From NCBI GenBank assembly GCA_964059195.1, contig CAXKWD010000002.1, positions 150,243,042 to 150,307,041 of the forward strand: a stretch of 64,000 bases of DNA. Direction: 5' to 3'. A model generated the notes under the pieces. It was given only the letters and a program-made list of their open reading frames with translations. It searched no databases and was not told where the DNA came from. Shown here piece by piece: positions 10,130 to 21,615 of the stretch. Positions within the stretch are counted from its first letter, which is position 1, and every line of letters starts with the position of its first letter. Both the position numbers and the translations under genes were made by a program. The DNA is from Ectobius pallidus. Taxonomy: Eukaryota > Arthropoda > Insecta > Blattodea > Ectobiidae.

Positions 10130-13100
10130 GGGTCATTCCATGTCAAATCAACCAACAGTCTAAACCTTGACCTCTCAGATTTGTATGATTTTTTTTTTCA
10201 GGTATTGTACTCCCCAAAACTAGTTTAAATCTAAAATTTCAAATTTTTCTGACTTTTGGTTTGTGAGTTACAAGGGTTGAAAAATCCAAAAAACTATGGT
10301 TTTCTATCGCTATAAGATTATTATAAAATGCTATAGCTCAAAAACTATACCACCTAGAGAGCTCAAACTTGCACCATTTTTTTCCTCAGAAAATTCCCTT
10401 TAATGTGATATATCACATGGCTATGTTTCTTAATTTTTGAAATGTTAAAAAAGATTCCAAAAAACTTTTTTTGAAATTTCCAAAATACGTACCCTCGGAT
10501 TGTTTTGGAAAAATTATATGTGTTGTCCACTCTAATTGACTACATGCATGCAAAATTTCAAGATGGAATCTCAACGGGTTCTTGTTTAAAAGAATATTTG
10601 ACTATGAGATTACATGCTAGTGAGGTGTACAGCGGACTATTTCTAGGCTGACTCTGTAAAAGACTTCTACAATTCTGACAACATTAGTAGAATGATGCCA
10701 GGGAAAAAAATTGTGTGATCAGAAATAAAGATGGAAAGATCCAGGTACAAAAGAAACTAGTGTTGGCAAATTTGCAAGAAATATACCAATTATTTAAGGA
10801 AAAATTCCCAGCAAACAAAATTGGTTTATCAAAGTTTTGTGACCTGAGGCCGAAGAACTGTATCCTGGCTGGAAAAAGTGGCACACATACTGTCTGTGTG
10901 TGTACCTTACACCAAAACATTATGCTAATGATGTACGGTGCAAAAATGCAAAATTTTGTATTGGATGGGGATGACAATGCATTGAAATCTTATCACTCCT
11001 ATCTGGTCAAGATGATGTGCAATCCACCATCTCAACATTGTTTTATGAATGTTTGTAAAGAATGACCTGGTGTTCCTAGACTTAAAGAATTATTGAATAC
11101 AAAGTTTAATGAAAAAGTGGGTAACTGTAGATAGGTATGTGATGGAAACTGTAGTAAAACGTAGCGATGACTTTATTGATGAGTTTTTGGACACACTAAC
11201 AAAGTTCAAAACTCATTCATTTATAGCTAGTCAGCAGAAAGAATACTAAAGCGAAATCAAGGAAAATTTAACTGAAGGCCATGTAGTAGTAAATTGTGAT
11301 TTTGCAGAAAACTACTCTTTCGCCGTACAAGCCAAAATACAATCATTCCACTGGACTACCTGCCAAGCTACACTGCATCCTTTCATCATATATTACAAAT
11401 GGGAGGGGAAACATACAGTCGCTTTCTATGTTCTCCAGAAAAAACTGCTAGAAATCTTAAAGCAAACCTTGCCTTTTTCACTTAAAAAGATCACTTACTT
11501 TTCTGATGGGAGCACTGCCCAGTATAAGAATAAGAAAAACTTCCTTAATTTATGCTTGCATAAAACAGATTTTGAAGTTGAGGCCGAGTGGGAGTTTTTT
11601 GCAACATCCCATGGCAAGAGTGCATGTGATGGTCTTGGCGGGACTGTTAAGTGGCTAGCTTTTAGCCAGCTTACAAAGGCCATATGACCAACAAATTTTT
11701 ACACCCAAAGAACTTTATGAATTTGCCTTGGAAAATATAAAAAAAACATTGACTTTGAATATTGCACAACAGAAGACTACGAAGAGACTAAAGAATGATT
11801 GGAAAATATAAAAAAACATTGACTCTGAATATTGCACAACAGAAGACTTACGAAGAGACTAAAGAATGATTACTTTCTCGGCTCAGTCAAATCAAAAGCG
11901 ATTGTGGGAACACAAAAGTTTCACTCATATAAACCCCACACAGAGAGTCAAATTACTGTCAAGCCTTACCAATTGAGCCTTGATGAATCTCTTGAATGTG
12001 TGACAACAGAGAATCAAATAACACCATCAGATTTGGAATAGCATGTGATGACTCTTGGTGGCTGGGATGCATTGAAGAAAAATACAATGGTATGTACTGA
12101 ATAAATTTTTTACACCCAAAAGGTCCAACCAAGGGATTTATTAAATGTCCCAGGAAACACTCTTTTGCAAACAGTGGATCCAACTACAGCAACGGGAAGA
12201 ATATACACTCTTTAAAATGTGTTACCCTCAGTGAAAACTTTTAAAGTTTTAAATACCTATTATTCTAAGAAATACAGTTCTATCCAAGCAAATATCAACA
12301 AGTTAAACTTTTTCACAATGTGAAACAACTTTTACGCATTTCTTTTATTTGGGACTCTTTGTAAATTATTAGGCTACAAATAATACTGGAAAACCAATCA
12401 AAATATAACCTCTACCATTTATAACTATATGAGTTGATATTACTAGGAGTTTTGAGTGATTCAAGATGAGTGACTTTGTTCAAAATTTCACTATTAGCAT
12501 GTTGTATATAAATTAAAATTTATTCTTCGTTCTTATGTATAACTTAGTTACAGGTATCATGAAAATTAAATTAAAAACAACACTACATATCATTTAATTA
12601 ACAAACAATAAGAGGGAAATGTTACATATGAATGCTAGGTTTGGTAGAATTAGCCTATGTACCTTAGTATTCATAGCCTAGAAATAGTCCGCTATACACC
12701 TCACTAGCATGTATTCTGGTAGTAAAATATTTTTAAAAATAAGAACCCGTTGAGATCCCATCTTGAAATTTTGCATGCATGTAGTCAATTAGTGTGGACA
12801 ACACATATAATTTTTCCAAAAAATCCGAGGGTACGTATTTTGGAAATTTCAAAAAAAGTTTTTTGGAAACTTTTTTAACATTTAAAAAATTAAGAAACAT
12901 AGCTGTGTGGTACATCAAATGAAAGGAAATTTTCAGAGGAAAAAAATGGCGCAAGTTTGAGCTCTCTAGGTGGTATAGTTTTTGAGCTATAGCATTTTAT
13001 AATATTCTTAAAGCAATAGAAAACCATGGTTTTTTGGATTTTTAAACGCTTGTAACTCACAAACCAAAAGTCAAAAAAATTTTAAATTTGAAATTTAAAC

Positions 13101-13202
13101 TAGATTTGGGGGGTACAATACCTGAGAAAAAAATCATACAAATCTGAGAGGTCAAGGTTCAAATCTCATAGTAGAATTGGTTGATTTGACATGGAATGAC
13201 CC
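10130..13202 (+). mobile_element. Sola-like DNA transposon, 3073 bp, TSD CACA
   Basis: It begins GGGTCATTCCATGTCAAAT and ends with the inverted complement. The two arms (10130 to about 10655, and about 12670-13202) match over about 530 bp with scattered differences. CACA flanks both ends (10126-10129 and 13203-13206). The interior holds a degraded transposase. A 4-bp duplication together with the protein type suggests the Sola group; the family name is from memory of the protein style and was not checked. Confidence 0.85.
10700..12041 (+). pseudogene. Degraded Sola-like transposase
   Basis: The first piece (to 11065) has FCDLRPKNCILAGKSGTHTV and CTLHQNIMLM, then a stop where a Cys-Pro pair would be expected. 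About 11240-11690 has VVNCDFAENYSF, ITYFSDGSTAQYKNKKNF and EWEFFATSHGKSACDGLGG. These are the conserved blocks of this transposase family, with likely catalytic Asp residues in the first two. A 65-bp segment is tandemly duplicated around 11735-11870, and a C-terminal frame runs 11832-12041. Several stops and the duplication make it inactive. It is centred between the inverted arms of the element. Confidence 0.75.
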
Positions 13203-13206
13203 CACA

Positions 13207-14420
13207 GCTTTATTTCCTTTATAACAAAACCTCATGCCATATTTGTTCTTGAATTCTCAACAATCACCAAGGCCTCCTAGATACTGACTACAGTATCTGG
13301 AAACAAAAACATCTCACCCAGTAGGCCTATTCCCAACATAAGAAGTTTAAACCTTAACAAGTTTTTGAAGCCCAATTTTGTTGTAACCGATATTGGTACC
13401 CATAAACTGGAAAAGACGTAGGCTATTACCACTAACAGTATTTTATGGGGGAGGGTATCATATTGCAGTAATCAGAGGAGGGGTCAGTAGGCATACATAA
13501 CAAACATTGGCATAGTCCCAGAACAACTCCCCCCATTGTCGCGATATGGCTTCTTCACATGTCCGGCGCAATGTGTTTGTTTCAACCGAGCCAGGGTGAC
13601 CAACTAATACAAAGGGTGCACAGTCACTTATGTGCTTGTCTGCATTGGTGACAGGATGTTAGGTTAGGAACAGTGATATTAGTGTTAGTGTTAGGATGTT
13701 AGGTTAGGAACAGTGATTTTAGTGTTAGTGATATGTAGAGCTTGATTAGTGGTAGTTGTGTGCATTTCGTTTTGTTATGTTGGTCACAGTTCATCGCTAA
13801 ACAACGTCACACAGGCAACGTCCAATCATGCGATCTGTACAATTAATATGGCGGAAATATAGCTACTTTTTGTCATTTCGTACTATAAAAGAAAATGTAG
13901 TCTTTAGGGCGGGCGGGTTGAACTAAATCACTCGTGAAGACAACATCTCCTCTCCCGAGAATGATATGTGATGAAATCCGTGTGTTTTAAACTGTTTTAT
14001 GGAGATAATCTTGTGTTAAAATATGGGGGGGAGTTGATATAGGATTTGGCGAAAGATAAGAGTAAGTCGCCCCTTATGCTCCGACAATGCGTTGCTATTG
14101 ACGACCACACGCTTGTTATCTCGGCACTCCCGACCATTCCTTCTCTCCAAACTCCCGATTGTACCAAATACCAGCTACCAACCCTTGCACCAAAATGACA
14201 ACCCACTAGCTCACTCGGCACTCCCGATCAGACCACAATCACCTCTGCACATAGTCTAAATAATGCATAACACTATCCACATAGTTAAGTGCGCGAGCGG
14301 AGGCGGCAGCCGAAGCGAAGCTCTCTTGCATTTTCGAATAATGTACGATACACTGTTTGTAGGTTTCGAAAATGTGGCATATTATATCTTCCAGAGGTTA
14401 GTAAGCCTGTCAACTTTTGT
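13207..14420. other. Spacer with a short tandem duplication and a repeat-family fragment
   Basis: No gene was recognised. At 13652-13733 a 41-bp unit containing AGGATGTTAGGTTAGGAACA is present twice in tandem. At about 14075-14115 there is a fragment (CTTATGCTCC ... GCGTTGCTAT) of a family that recurs near 15610 and 30590. The short open frame on the minus strand at 13997-14221 is not supported by any motif. Confidence 0.5.
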
Positions 14421-14429
14421 TTAGCGGTA

Positions 14430-14530
14430 TGACGTCACACTACCTCGTCCAATCACGAGTTTCTACGTAATAAGAGGACAGAAGAAGTGGTATAAAAGAA
14501 AGTGCATAGCGAGGGAGTGGTGGGTGGGAA
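14430..14530 (+). promoter_or_regulatory. Promoter-like cluster: CRE, CCAAT and TATA
   Basis: TGACGTCA (14430-14437) is followed by CCAAT (14449-14453) and TATAAAAG (14491-14498) in canonical order and spacing. A start site would be expected near 14520-14530, where GGGAACATTCATCC lies. No coding frame of note follows, so this may be a promoter belonging to a mobile element or to a transcript outside view. Motif evidence only. Confidence 0.45.
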
Positions 14531-14789
14531 CATTCATCCAAGGTGCGACTTAAATTAATTTTTTCCCTAGGATTTTACCCAAACATTTTATACGAGCAGT
14601 GGTGATTATTTATAAACTTCCTACTTTGGACAATGAAAAGAACAGCTCATTCATAAGCATAGTTCTGCGAGATCTTAAGAATAATAGGGCTGTAATCAAA
14701 GTGAACGCATTACAACAATTGAGAACGTATACGAAATGTAAAAAAATTTAATGATATAAAATTAGTCAGGAGAATTTCTGGCAAGTTTA

Positions 14790-15486
14790 TAGTTTCCGAC
14801 TCACCCTGCTCCCCTTTCCATCGGCCGCTTCAACTCACCGCCTACCGCGCATCTTCCCCGCTATGGCGCATGCCGGCCGCTACTGCCGCTTGCTGTGTTA
14901 AGCCCGCAGCTTGCTCTAATAATTGCAATTACCATTATAAAAAAAAAAAAAAAATTCACGAATTATAGAAAATGTCGAACAATTAAAAAAATACCCTTGT
15001 ACCAAACATCATATTTCACGATCTTTAAACACCGATTTGATAATATAAAAAATCGAAATGTACATAATATTTCCCAATTTTTAAAAACGCCGTGTTATGA
15101 TATAAAACATGGCTTAATTGATGCAGAAAAATTCCCTTGCACCAACAGTACTCTTTTCGTAACAAACAAAACATTTCAAAATTTGAAAAAGCTATTCTTG
15201 CGTTGACACTCGCGAATGCATGAAGTCACCCTTAGTACCTATATATGAAATCTTTCTTTCTTCACTGCTCAACTGTCATTCGTGGCATAGTGGGTTAAGA
15301 CTCCTAGCTATAACGCTAGGGGTTCCGATAGATAGGTAGGGTGACGAGAAAGTGAGAGGAAGAGAGGAAAGAGACGGGAAAGAAAGAGAAGAAGAGAAGA
15401 AAGGAAAAATAAATTATTTTTCTCCCCACCCAAAACCCCTACTTTCCACGCGGTAGTGGTGGGGGACTCGGGTGAGTCGCAATATA
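14790..15486 (+). repeat. Dispersed repeat unit, copy A, with tRNA-like segment
   Basis: About 700 bp begin TAGTTTCCGACTCACC and end GGTGAGTCGCAATATA, an imperfect 16-bp inverted repeat that suggests a TIR element with a TA-type target. A near-identical unit lies at 60253-60958 inside a LINE. The interior has a GC-rich head, an A-run, an AT-rich middle, a tRNA-like part and a purine-rich (GAAGAGA) tail. The open frame at 14895-15206 is not conserved as protein in copy B and is discounted. Confidence 0.75.
15282..15331 (+). other. tRNA-like segment (A-box and B-box), SINE-type
   Basis: TGGCATAGTGGGTTAAG matches an RNA polymerase III A-box and D-arm. CTATAAC sits as an anticodon-like loop between CTAG stems, and GGTTCCGATAG is a weak B-box. 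No acceptor-stem closure or discriminator was seen, so this is tRNA-derived repeat sequence and not a tRNA gene. The same segment is at 60755-60804, and a version split by insertions is at 16076-16106 plus 30036-30075. Confidence 0.6.
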
Positions 15487-15514
15487 TATTTTTCCCGAAT
15501 TTCTGTACACTGTC

Positions 15515-16098
15515 AATTGAATGTATGATAGTTGCTTCAACTTACAAGTAAATCGAAGTCAGGTGTTATACGTCTAGGCTAAAGACAAATATAAGGTGCC
15601 AATTACGCTCCACCCATTGCGTTGCTATGGCGACAGCAGCTGATGGCGGGCAACCACCTGACCGTTCCCGACCCTTCCCGAGCCCCGTGCTGACTCACTC
15701 GTCATTCCCTACCCCTTGTACCAAATATTGAAAATACGATTACAATGATGCGAGAGTTTCCTTTGTACCAAATATCCAAAATACGAGAGTGCCACTTGTA
15801 CCAAATATTCAAAATACGAGAGAGCACGTACTATGATATTGCTCAGGGAAGAGTTTTAGATTTTAAAGGTTTGATACCCAAACGACAACTTCGTTCATAA
15901 CATATTTAATATATACATCTGTCCCTTTTAAAACTTCTCTAGAACCAAAAATTCTCTTTTCAGAACCAACATAACATTTCACAATTATATAAAACAATAT
16001 CCTTACTATTTATGATGTATTACACATCTCTGTAGTAAATAGGCTAGAAGAATTCTCAATTTTTATTGCAACGATCACTAATGGCGTAGTGGTTAAAG
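15515..16098 (+). repeat. Repeat-family sequence with a 40-bp tandem array
   Basis: 15515-15660 matches 30473-30625 directly (words such as AAATCGAAGTCAGGTGT and GTTGCTATGGCGAC). At 15715-15832 a unit of about 40 bp containing CTTGTACCAAATATTCAAAA and TACGAGAG occurs about three times. No gene was seen. The right part leads into the tRNA-like target of the large elements. Confidence 0.6.
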
Positions 16099-16106
16099 CG
16101 ATAGAC
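16072..16106 (+). repeat. Left half of a tRNA-derived repeat split by two large insertions
   Basis: TGGCGTAGTGGTTAAAGC is an A-box/D-arm-like start, followed by GATAGAC at the position of the anticodon stem. The right half (CTATAACTCTAGCGG, then a B-box-like GGATCGAATCTCC) lies at 30036-30068, nearly 14 kb away. The 16 bp CGATAGACTATAACTC that complete the join are seen intact at 22409-22424, between the two inserted elements. Confidence 0.7.
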
Positions 16107-16636
16107 GGTATAGGTCTAGTTTAGGTTCATAAACGCATAAAATTCGAACCACTTTTTCGATTTTTTTAAAAAACCACTCAAATCGTTCAGGAACTTCTAC
16201 GGAATCTTTTGACACCTCACACGACTTTGTAATTGCCACGAAAGCTTAAAAAAACAGTAATTAAAGTCGCAATTTCCCCCATATAAAAGCATAGGAATCT
16301 CTAGCACGGCTATTCGATGATTAAACCCACATCTGTCTGGGGAACAGTACCAACCTGACAGCTAAAAACACACTGCTGTTACACAAATTAGAATGGAAGC
16401 TTCCGTTCTGTCCAATTTTCGGTCGGGATAAGCGATAAGAGCATTCACAATGCTCAGTTATAATAAGTTAAGAGCGCTGGGGTTACACAAATTCGAACGG
16501 AAATTTAATTTTATATAATACATGTTGTAGATAAACCATTTCGAAGTATTGTATGTAATAACTCACATTTACTGCGTTTCTTATTGAGCTAAACTTTCCG
16601 AATATTAAATAGTGATCAGTTAACATTAAGCTGTCC

Positions 16637-16830
16637 GCTGCCTCGGGTAAGTCGGTAGAACGCCTGCCTTCCACTCAGGCGGTCCGGGGTTCGATTCAGC
16701 AGTGAAAAAAACCCTTTCCCGGTTTCGGGACTGGGTGTTTGTGATAAGCAGTGTTTAATTACTGCTTTACTACATGTTTAAATGAAGAACTAACAGAGAA
16801 ACGTTTCTCTTACTCAATAAATTCTTTCTT
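16637..16830 (+). repeat. tRNA-derived SINE with ATT tail
   Basis: The head has GTCGGTAGAACGCC (A-box-like), GCCTGCCTTCCACTCAGGC as an anticodon arm and GGGGTTCGATTC (B-box, 16686-16697). A body with CGGTTTCGGGACTGGGTG follows, and an (ATT)n tract comes next. A second copy of the same family is at 29170-29500 on the minus strand. The flanking sequence is also shared between the two sites, so the SINE was probably already in the element family before the two copies separated. Confidence 0.75.
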
Positions 16831-16837
16831 AACATTA

Positions 16838-16861
16838 TTATTATTATTTTTATTTTATCAA

Positions 16862-16912
<51 letters not shown>

Positions 16913-16916
16913 ACTA
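16838..16916. repeat. (ATT)n microsatellite
   Basis: About 80 bp of nearly pure ATT repeat with one interruption, after the SINE. Probably grown from the SINE tail. Confidence 0.95.
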
Positions 16917-17009
16917 TACTCCGTGGCGATAAATCCCTGAAGGGACAAGGCCAACCGTAGGCAGATAGCAGGATATATGGAGGAAAAATTTTGTTCCGAC
17001 TTGACATAA

Positions 17010-18560
17010 ATGTTTTCCCTATAAATCGACCCCTCTGAACACGAATAAGGCAAACATAATAACTAGTTCCTTCCGCACTTGAGAAAATTCCAATTTTCCG
17101 TTGACCATTAATAACACACATCTTTCACAGAAAAAGAAGGACCGTTTCAAAACAAAAATGCATTACTTGGAGGGAAATTTGTTCCCGACATGAGTTGCAT
17201 GTGTTATCAATAATTCGACCCTTCTGAACACGAATATAACAATATTAATAAATAGTTCATTCCGCACTTCGAGAAAATACCGATTTTCCATTGATATCAC
17301 ACAGTTAACGCAGAGAGAGTATGGACGATTTAAATAAAAATTCATTACATGGAGGGAACATCTTTTCCCGACATGGGTTATATGTGTTATCAATAATTCG
17401 ACCCTTCTGAACACGAATATAACAATAATAATAACCAGTTCCTTCCGCATTTCGAGGAAATTCCGATTTTCCATTAGTGTCACACTGTTAACGGGGAAAG
17501 AGTATGGACGATTTAAAAAAAAAAATACTTTACATGGAGGAAAATTTTTATACCGTCTTGAGTTACATGTGTTATCAATAATTCGACCCTTCTGAACACG
17601 AATATAACCATAATCATAACCAGTTCCTTCCGCACTTCGAGAAAATACCGATTTTCCATTAGGCCTAGTTTACGCGTAAACTCTGTGACTCTAATGGAAA
17701 ATCACTATTTTCTCGAAATGCGGAAGGAACTGGTTATGATTATGGTTATATTCGTGTTCAGAAGGGCCGAATTATTGATAACACATGTAACTCATGTCAG
17801 GTAAAATTTTCCCTCCATATAATTCATTTTTATCTAAATCGTCCATACTCTCTCTGCGTTAACTGTGTGACACTAATGGAAAATCGGAATTTTGTCAAAG
17901 TGTGGAGGGAACTGGTTATTATTATTGTTATATTCGTGTTCAGAAGGGTCAAATTATTGATAACACATGTAACTCATGTCGGGAAAAATTTTCCCTCCAT
18001 GTAATGAATTTTTATTTAAATCGTCCATACCCTTTCTGCGTTAACTGTGTGACACTAATGGAAAATCGGAATTTTGTCAAAGTGTGGAGGGAACTGGTTA
18101 TTATTATTGTTATATTCGTGTTCAGAAGGGTCAAATTATTGATAACACATGTAACTCATGTCGGGAAAAAAAATTTCCTCTATGTAATGAATTTTTATTT
18201 AAATAGTTCCTAATTTTTCTGCGAAAAATGTGTGATATTAATGCAAAATCGTAATTTTCTCGAAGTGGGGAAGGAAGTGGTTATTATTATATTTATATTC
18301 GTGTTCAGAAGGATCTAATTGTAGATAACACATGTAACTCATATCGGGAAAAACATTTTCCTCCATGTGATGAATTTTTTTGCATCGCTCCTAATTTTTC
18401 TGCAAAAAATTTGTGATATCAATGGAAAATAGGAATTTTCTCAAAGTGCGGAAGGAACTGTTTATTATTATTGTTATATTCGTTTTCAGAAGGGTCGAAT
18501 TATAGGTAACATATGTAAATCAGGTCGGCACAAAATTTTTCCTCTATATAATACATTTTT
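17010..18560. repeat. 183-bp satellite array 1, palindromic
   Basis: Four monomers on the left carry CGACCCTTCTGAACACGAAT (about 17029, 17216, 17399, 17582). About five on the right carry its complement (about 17750, 17935, 18116, 18297, 18480). Orientation flips at 17674/17675, inside the perfect palindrome GTTTACGCGTAAAC (17668-17681). The monomer period is about 183 bp. As 183 is a multiple of three, open frames recur in many monomers, but they are a by-product of the repeat and not genes. Confidence 0.93.
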
Positions 18561-18582
18561 CTTTGAATTGTTGCCCCTTTTT

Positions 18583-18765
18583 CTGTGAGTGGAACGGGCT
18601 CTTGCGCTAGTTTTATTACTAAACGTTTAACAGAATGTCCCTATGCCAATTTAAACTGTCACCCATGAGCAGAACGGGGGTAGGGATTACCACTACTCAC
18701 GTCACCTGTGAGTAGAACGGACTTTTGCGCTATTTTTAATATTAAACCTTTAACTGTTTAGTCGC
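18583..18765 (+). repeat. Direct duplication of about 50 bp
   Basis: A block with TGTGAGTGGAACGG, TTGCGCTA and AAACGTTTAAC at 18583-18636 recurs in diverged form at 18706-18760. No coding sequence was seen. Confidence 0.6.
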
Positions 18766-18779
18766 GGTCGTGGATTCTG

Positions 18780-19050
18780 AATTTAACACATTCGAATTTG
18801 GCGGTGAAGATGAAAAACATTGCTTACTTGACTCACGGCCCTCTAAGTAGATACCGTCTTTACCGACCACACATTAAGACTGCCAGCATGAAGTCAATAT
18901 GGCTTGGGGGGCATATGGCCCCGTCAATTAAGGGATTACCCCCCGTTCCAGACCTCCCTACCCCAGAAAAATCCGAGGAGGTACCAGGAATCGAACCTGT
19001 GCCGACGGGTTGTAGTCAGGGACGCTAACCACAAGACCACGCCGGCGGTC

Positions 19051-19052
<2 letters not shown>
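18780..19052 (-). repeat. Second tRNA-derived SINE family, minus strand
   Basis: On the minus strand the head reads GTGGTCTTGTGGTTAGCG (A-box), an anticodon-like arm and GGTTCGATTCCTGG (B-box, complement of 18983-18997). A unique body with TCCTCGGATTTTTCTGGGG and a CCATATGCCCC stretch follows. An (AAT)n tract abuts its head end at 19053. The open frame on the plus strand at 18798-19028 has no motif and is discounted. Confidence 0.75.
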
Positions 19053-19094
<42 letters not shown>

Positions 19095-19760
19095 TTTATT
19101 TCATCCATCCATTTATTAATTAATCCATATATCCATTTTTAAATAAAACCAATTAAATTAATAAACCATCCATAGTCTATTCATTCATTCACTCATTCAT
19201 CCACCCCATTCTTCCAGCCAATCATCTGGACCTTAATTAATTAATTCTTCTGTTCATCCATGATTTAATTAATTCATCCATCTATTAATTATTTCATTCA
19301 TTCACCCATCCATCCACTTATGCATCCATTAATTAATTCATTCGTCCATCAGTGAATTAATTCATCCAGCCATTAATTAATTAATTAATTAATTAATCAA
19401 TCAATCCAACCATCCATTAGTTCATTCATTTATGGATCAATGAATTAATGGAGGGATGGTTGAATGGATAGTTGGGGGAATGAATGAATGAATTAATTAA
19501 TTCATGGATGGGTAGATGAATGAATGATGGATTAATTAAAGAATGAATGGGTGGATAATTGATGGATTGATACATGGATGGATGGAAAATTGGTTGGTTG
19601 AATGGATTGCTAGATTGATTAATGGAGTGATGAGTGCATGAATGAATGAATGATGGATTGATTGATTATAGGACGAATAAATGGGTGATGGATGGATTGA
19701 TATATGATTGAATTGACTGATGGATGAATGGTGGATTGATTATAGATGGGTGGAAACACT
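19053..19760. repeat. (AAT)n followed by degenerate ATCC/ATTA sequence that flips strand
   Basis: 19053-19095 is AAT repeat. From 19100 to about 19430 the words are CATCCATT and AATTAATT with C-rich polarity. From about 19430 to 19760 the complementary words ATGGATGG and GAATGAAT dominate. The block is therefore a loose inverted repeat of simple sequence. Confidence 0.85.
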
Positions 19761-20180
19761 AACTGCTAGACCATTCTAGTTATGACGAAACAACAGGAAC
19801 ACATATTTGAACAAGACATGGGATAGAAAGGCACACAGTTGTGTGATCATCAGGATCCTGAGCCTCATCCCATGAAAAAAGAAATATGTATAGATACTGA
19901 ACAGGGATACTCCAGGTTGGCATGAAATAAATTTCAAACCAGCACTATTAACTTACATAAACCCGAATTCATTTTCTGATTCTTCAGACAAGGGGCCTAA
20001 ATTCCAGCATACACTATTATTATGCCATTAAAATTACTCAAAACGTTAATACTGACGCAGAAGAGAAAACACATTCACATTTGGTGTGTGTGTAACAAAT
20101 CGTTTACCGGAAGAATTACTTTTTAATTTATTATTACGCTCGTTTGAATGTCAAGGCATCCCCTTCTAGTGGATATAGAT

Positions 20181-20250
20181 CAGGGGCGGATCCAGAGAGA
20201 CATTTTGGGGGGGTGGGGAAACAGAAGAGAGAGGGAAGTTTTTACTCATA
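20181..20250 (+). repeat. Single hAT-like terminus, truncated
   Basis: CAGGGGCGGATCCAG at 20181 followed by a G-run is a typical hAT end. No matching opposite end was found before the LINE fragment, so it appears truncated. Confidence 0.45.
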
Positions 20251-20409
20251 AAAATTAATTATTCCCAGTACACAATTGAAATCATGAAACTATATTTCCC
20301 TTATGTAACTCTTGTATATAATGTACTTCTTGTATATTTTTAAGTTATTTTGAAAGTTAATATATAAGTTATATGTAAGTAAATTGTAATTTGCAATTTA
20401 TGTACAATA

Positions 20410-21000
20410 ATGCATTTATCATGGAATTTCCATATTGATTTTATTATTAACAAAATGGCAAAGGGACTTTATGTGTTAAGAAGACTAAGTGGTACAGTTG
20501 ACAAAAATATACTGCTCACTGTTTATTTTTCTCAAATACAAAGCGTATTGTCTTATGGTATTACCCTTTGGGGTTCAAGTAGCTATTGTAAAAAAATATT
20601 TATTTTACAAAAAAGGGCAATTAGGATTCTCTGCAAAGCCCCACATCGACTCACTTGTAAACCATTATTTACTGATTTAGGTGTATTAACTTTATATTCC
20701 CTTTATGTATTACATTTACTCTGTTTTGTCCATAGTCATTTTGAACATTTTCAAACCAATGCAGATATTCACTTACATGACACTAGAAATAAAAACTCTA
20801 TAAGGATACAACAATACCAATTTAGTAGTTCACAAAAAAACTGGTTTTATGTATCAACTAAGTTGTACAATACAGTACCTACCAAAATCAAATCTTTGTC
20901 AAACGCCAATTTTAAATGTAAAATCAAGCGTATATTGATTAAAGAATGTTTGTATAACGTTAATGATTTTTTTAGCATTAACTGGGAATTTTATTTGTAA
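20410..21000 (+). pseudogene. C-terminal part of a Jockey/CR1-like LINE reverse transcriptase, 5'-truncated
   Basis: A 196-residue frame carries the region after the catalytic domain: KMAKGLYVLRRLSG, YFSQIQSVLSYGITLWGSS, LQKRAIRILCKAPHR and TRNKNSIRI, typical of the C-terminal tail of animal LINE ORF2. The YxDD motif is missing because of 5' truncation. The 3' part has an AATAAAG signal and a tandem TATTC/TCTTAT tail at 21157-21200, as in many LINE 3' ends. The copy lies inside large element 1, so the insertion is younger than that element, or it was carried with it. Confidence 0.85.
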
Positions 21001-21200
21001 TTTATGTGACTTAAACCAACAGTTAATATATTGTAGGTGTTTTAATTAAGAATAGAATATAGGCTATATTATGTTGAATACTTGCAATGTTATAAAAGAT
21101 ATTAGTAGGCTATAACCATGACGACTGTCTATGCATGTATTTATATGTTTATGACAATAAAGATTCTTATTCTTATTCTTATTCTTATTCTTATTCTTAT
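21001..21200 (+). repeat. LINE 3' untranslated region with simple-repeat tail
   Basis: AT-rich sequence after the stop of the LINE fragment, ending in repeated ATTCTT units that follow AATAAAG. Typical of target-primed insertion tails. Confidence 0.75.
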
Positions 21201-21499
21201 TCATGTCATTTTGTATATAGCCCCTTAAGGTGAGCTTTGCTCGTTGGGGTTTACTTACTTACAATAAACTGATATACATTTGCGGCTTAAAAAAAATTAA
21301 ATAAAAAAATAAAAAGCTTTCAACACAAATCTCAAGATGTATTATGCCTTGAAATAGAGCATGCAATTATCCTTCGTTTATAAATCTGAATTGTTAAATA
21401 TGTGGTAGCAAATGATCATTGATTTTATATTAAGGGGGTAAGGGTAGTCTAATGTATAGTCCGCACGTGAAAACAACATGATTCTCTCCTGTATTTAAG

Positions 21500-21615
21500 T
21501 CAGCATCTGTTCTTTGAGATCGCTCTTTCGAGAGAATGCCTTTGTACAGGTGGTACAGGAAAACGGTTTCTCTCCAGAATGAATAATTATATGCTGTTTG
21601 AGACGGTCTCTTAAT
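21500..21615 (-). pseudogene. C2H2 zinc-finger coding fragment inside element 1
   Basis: On the minus strand the sequence reads LKQHIIIHSGEKPFSCTTC followed by TKAFSRKSDLKEQML. This is the end of one finger (H-x3-H), a canonical HSGEKPF linker and the start of the next finger with its C-x2-C pair. The His pair of the second finger is lost through a small indel, and a stop follows. It is a captured or decayed piece of a multi-finger gene. It lies between a LINE fragment and the right end of element 1. Confidence 0.75.

Noticed and set aside
13652..13733. Telomeric TTAGG repeat
   Set aside because: Only two TTAGG words per 41-bp unit in a two-copy duplication; not a telomere array.
14895..15206. 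Gene of 103 codons, with a shorter relative at 60470-60679
   Set aside because: Lys/Asn/Ile-rich translation of AT-rich repeat sequence with no domain; the two copies differ at the start and follow repeat homology only.
15282..15331. Functional tRNA gene
   Set aside because: Weak B-box, no acceptor stem, and repeated elsewhere as part of a longer repeat.
16637..16700. Functional tRNA gene with TTCGATTC B-box
   Set aside because: A SINE body follows directly and a second diverged copy exists at 29.4 kb.
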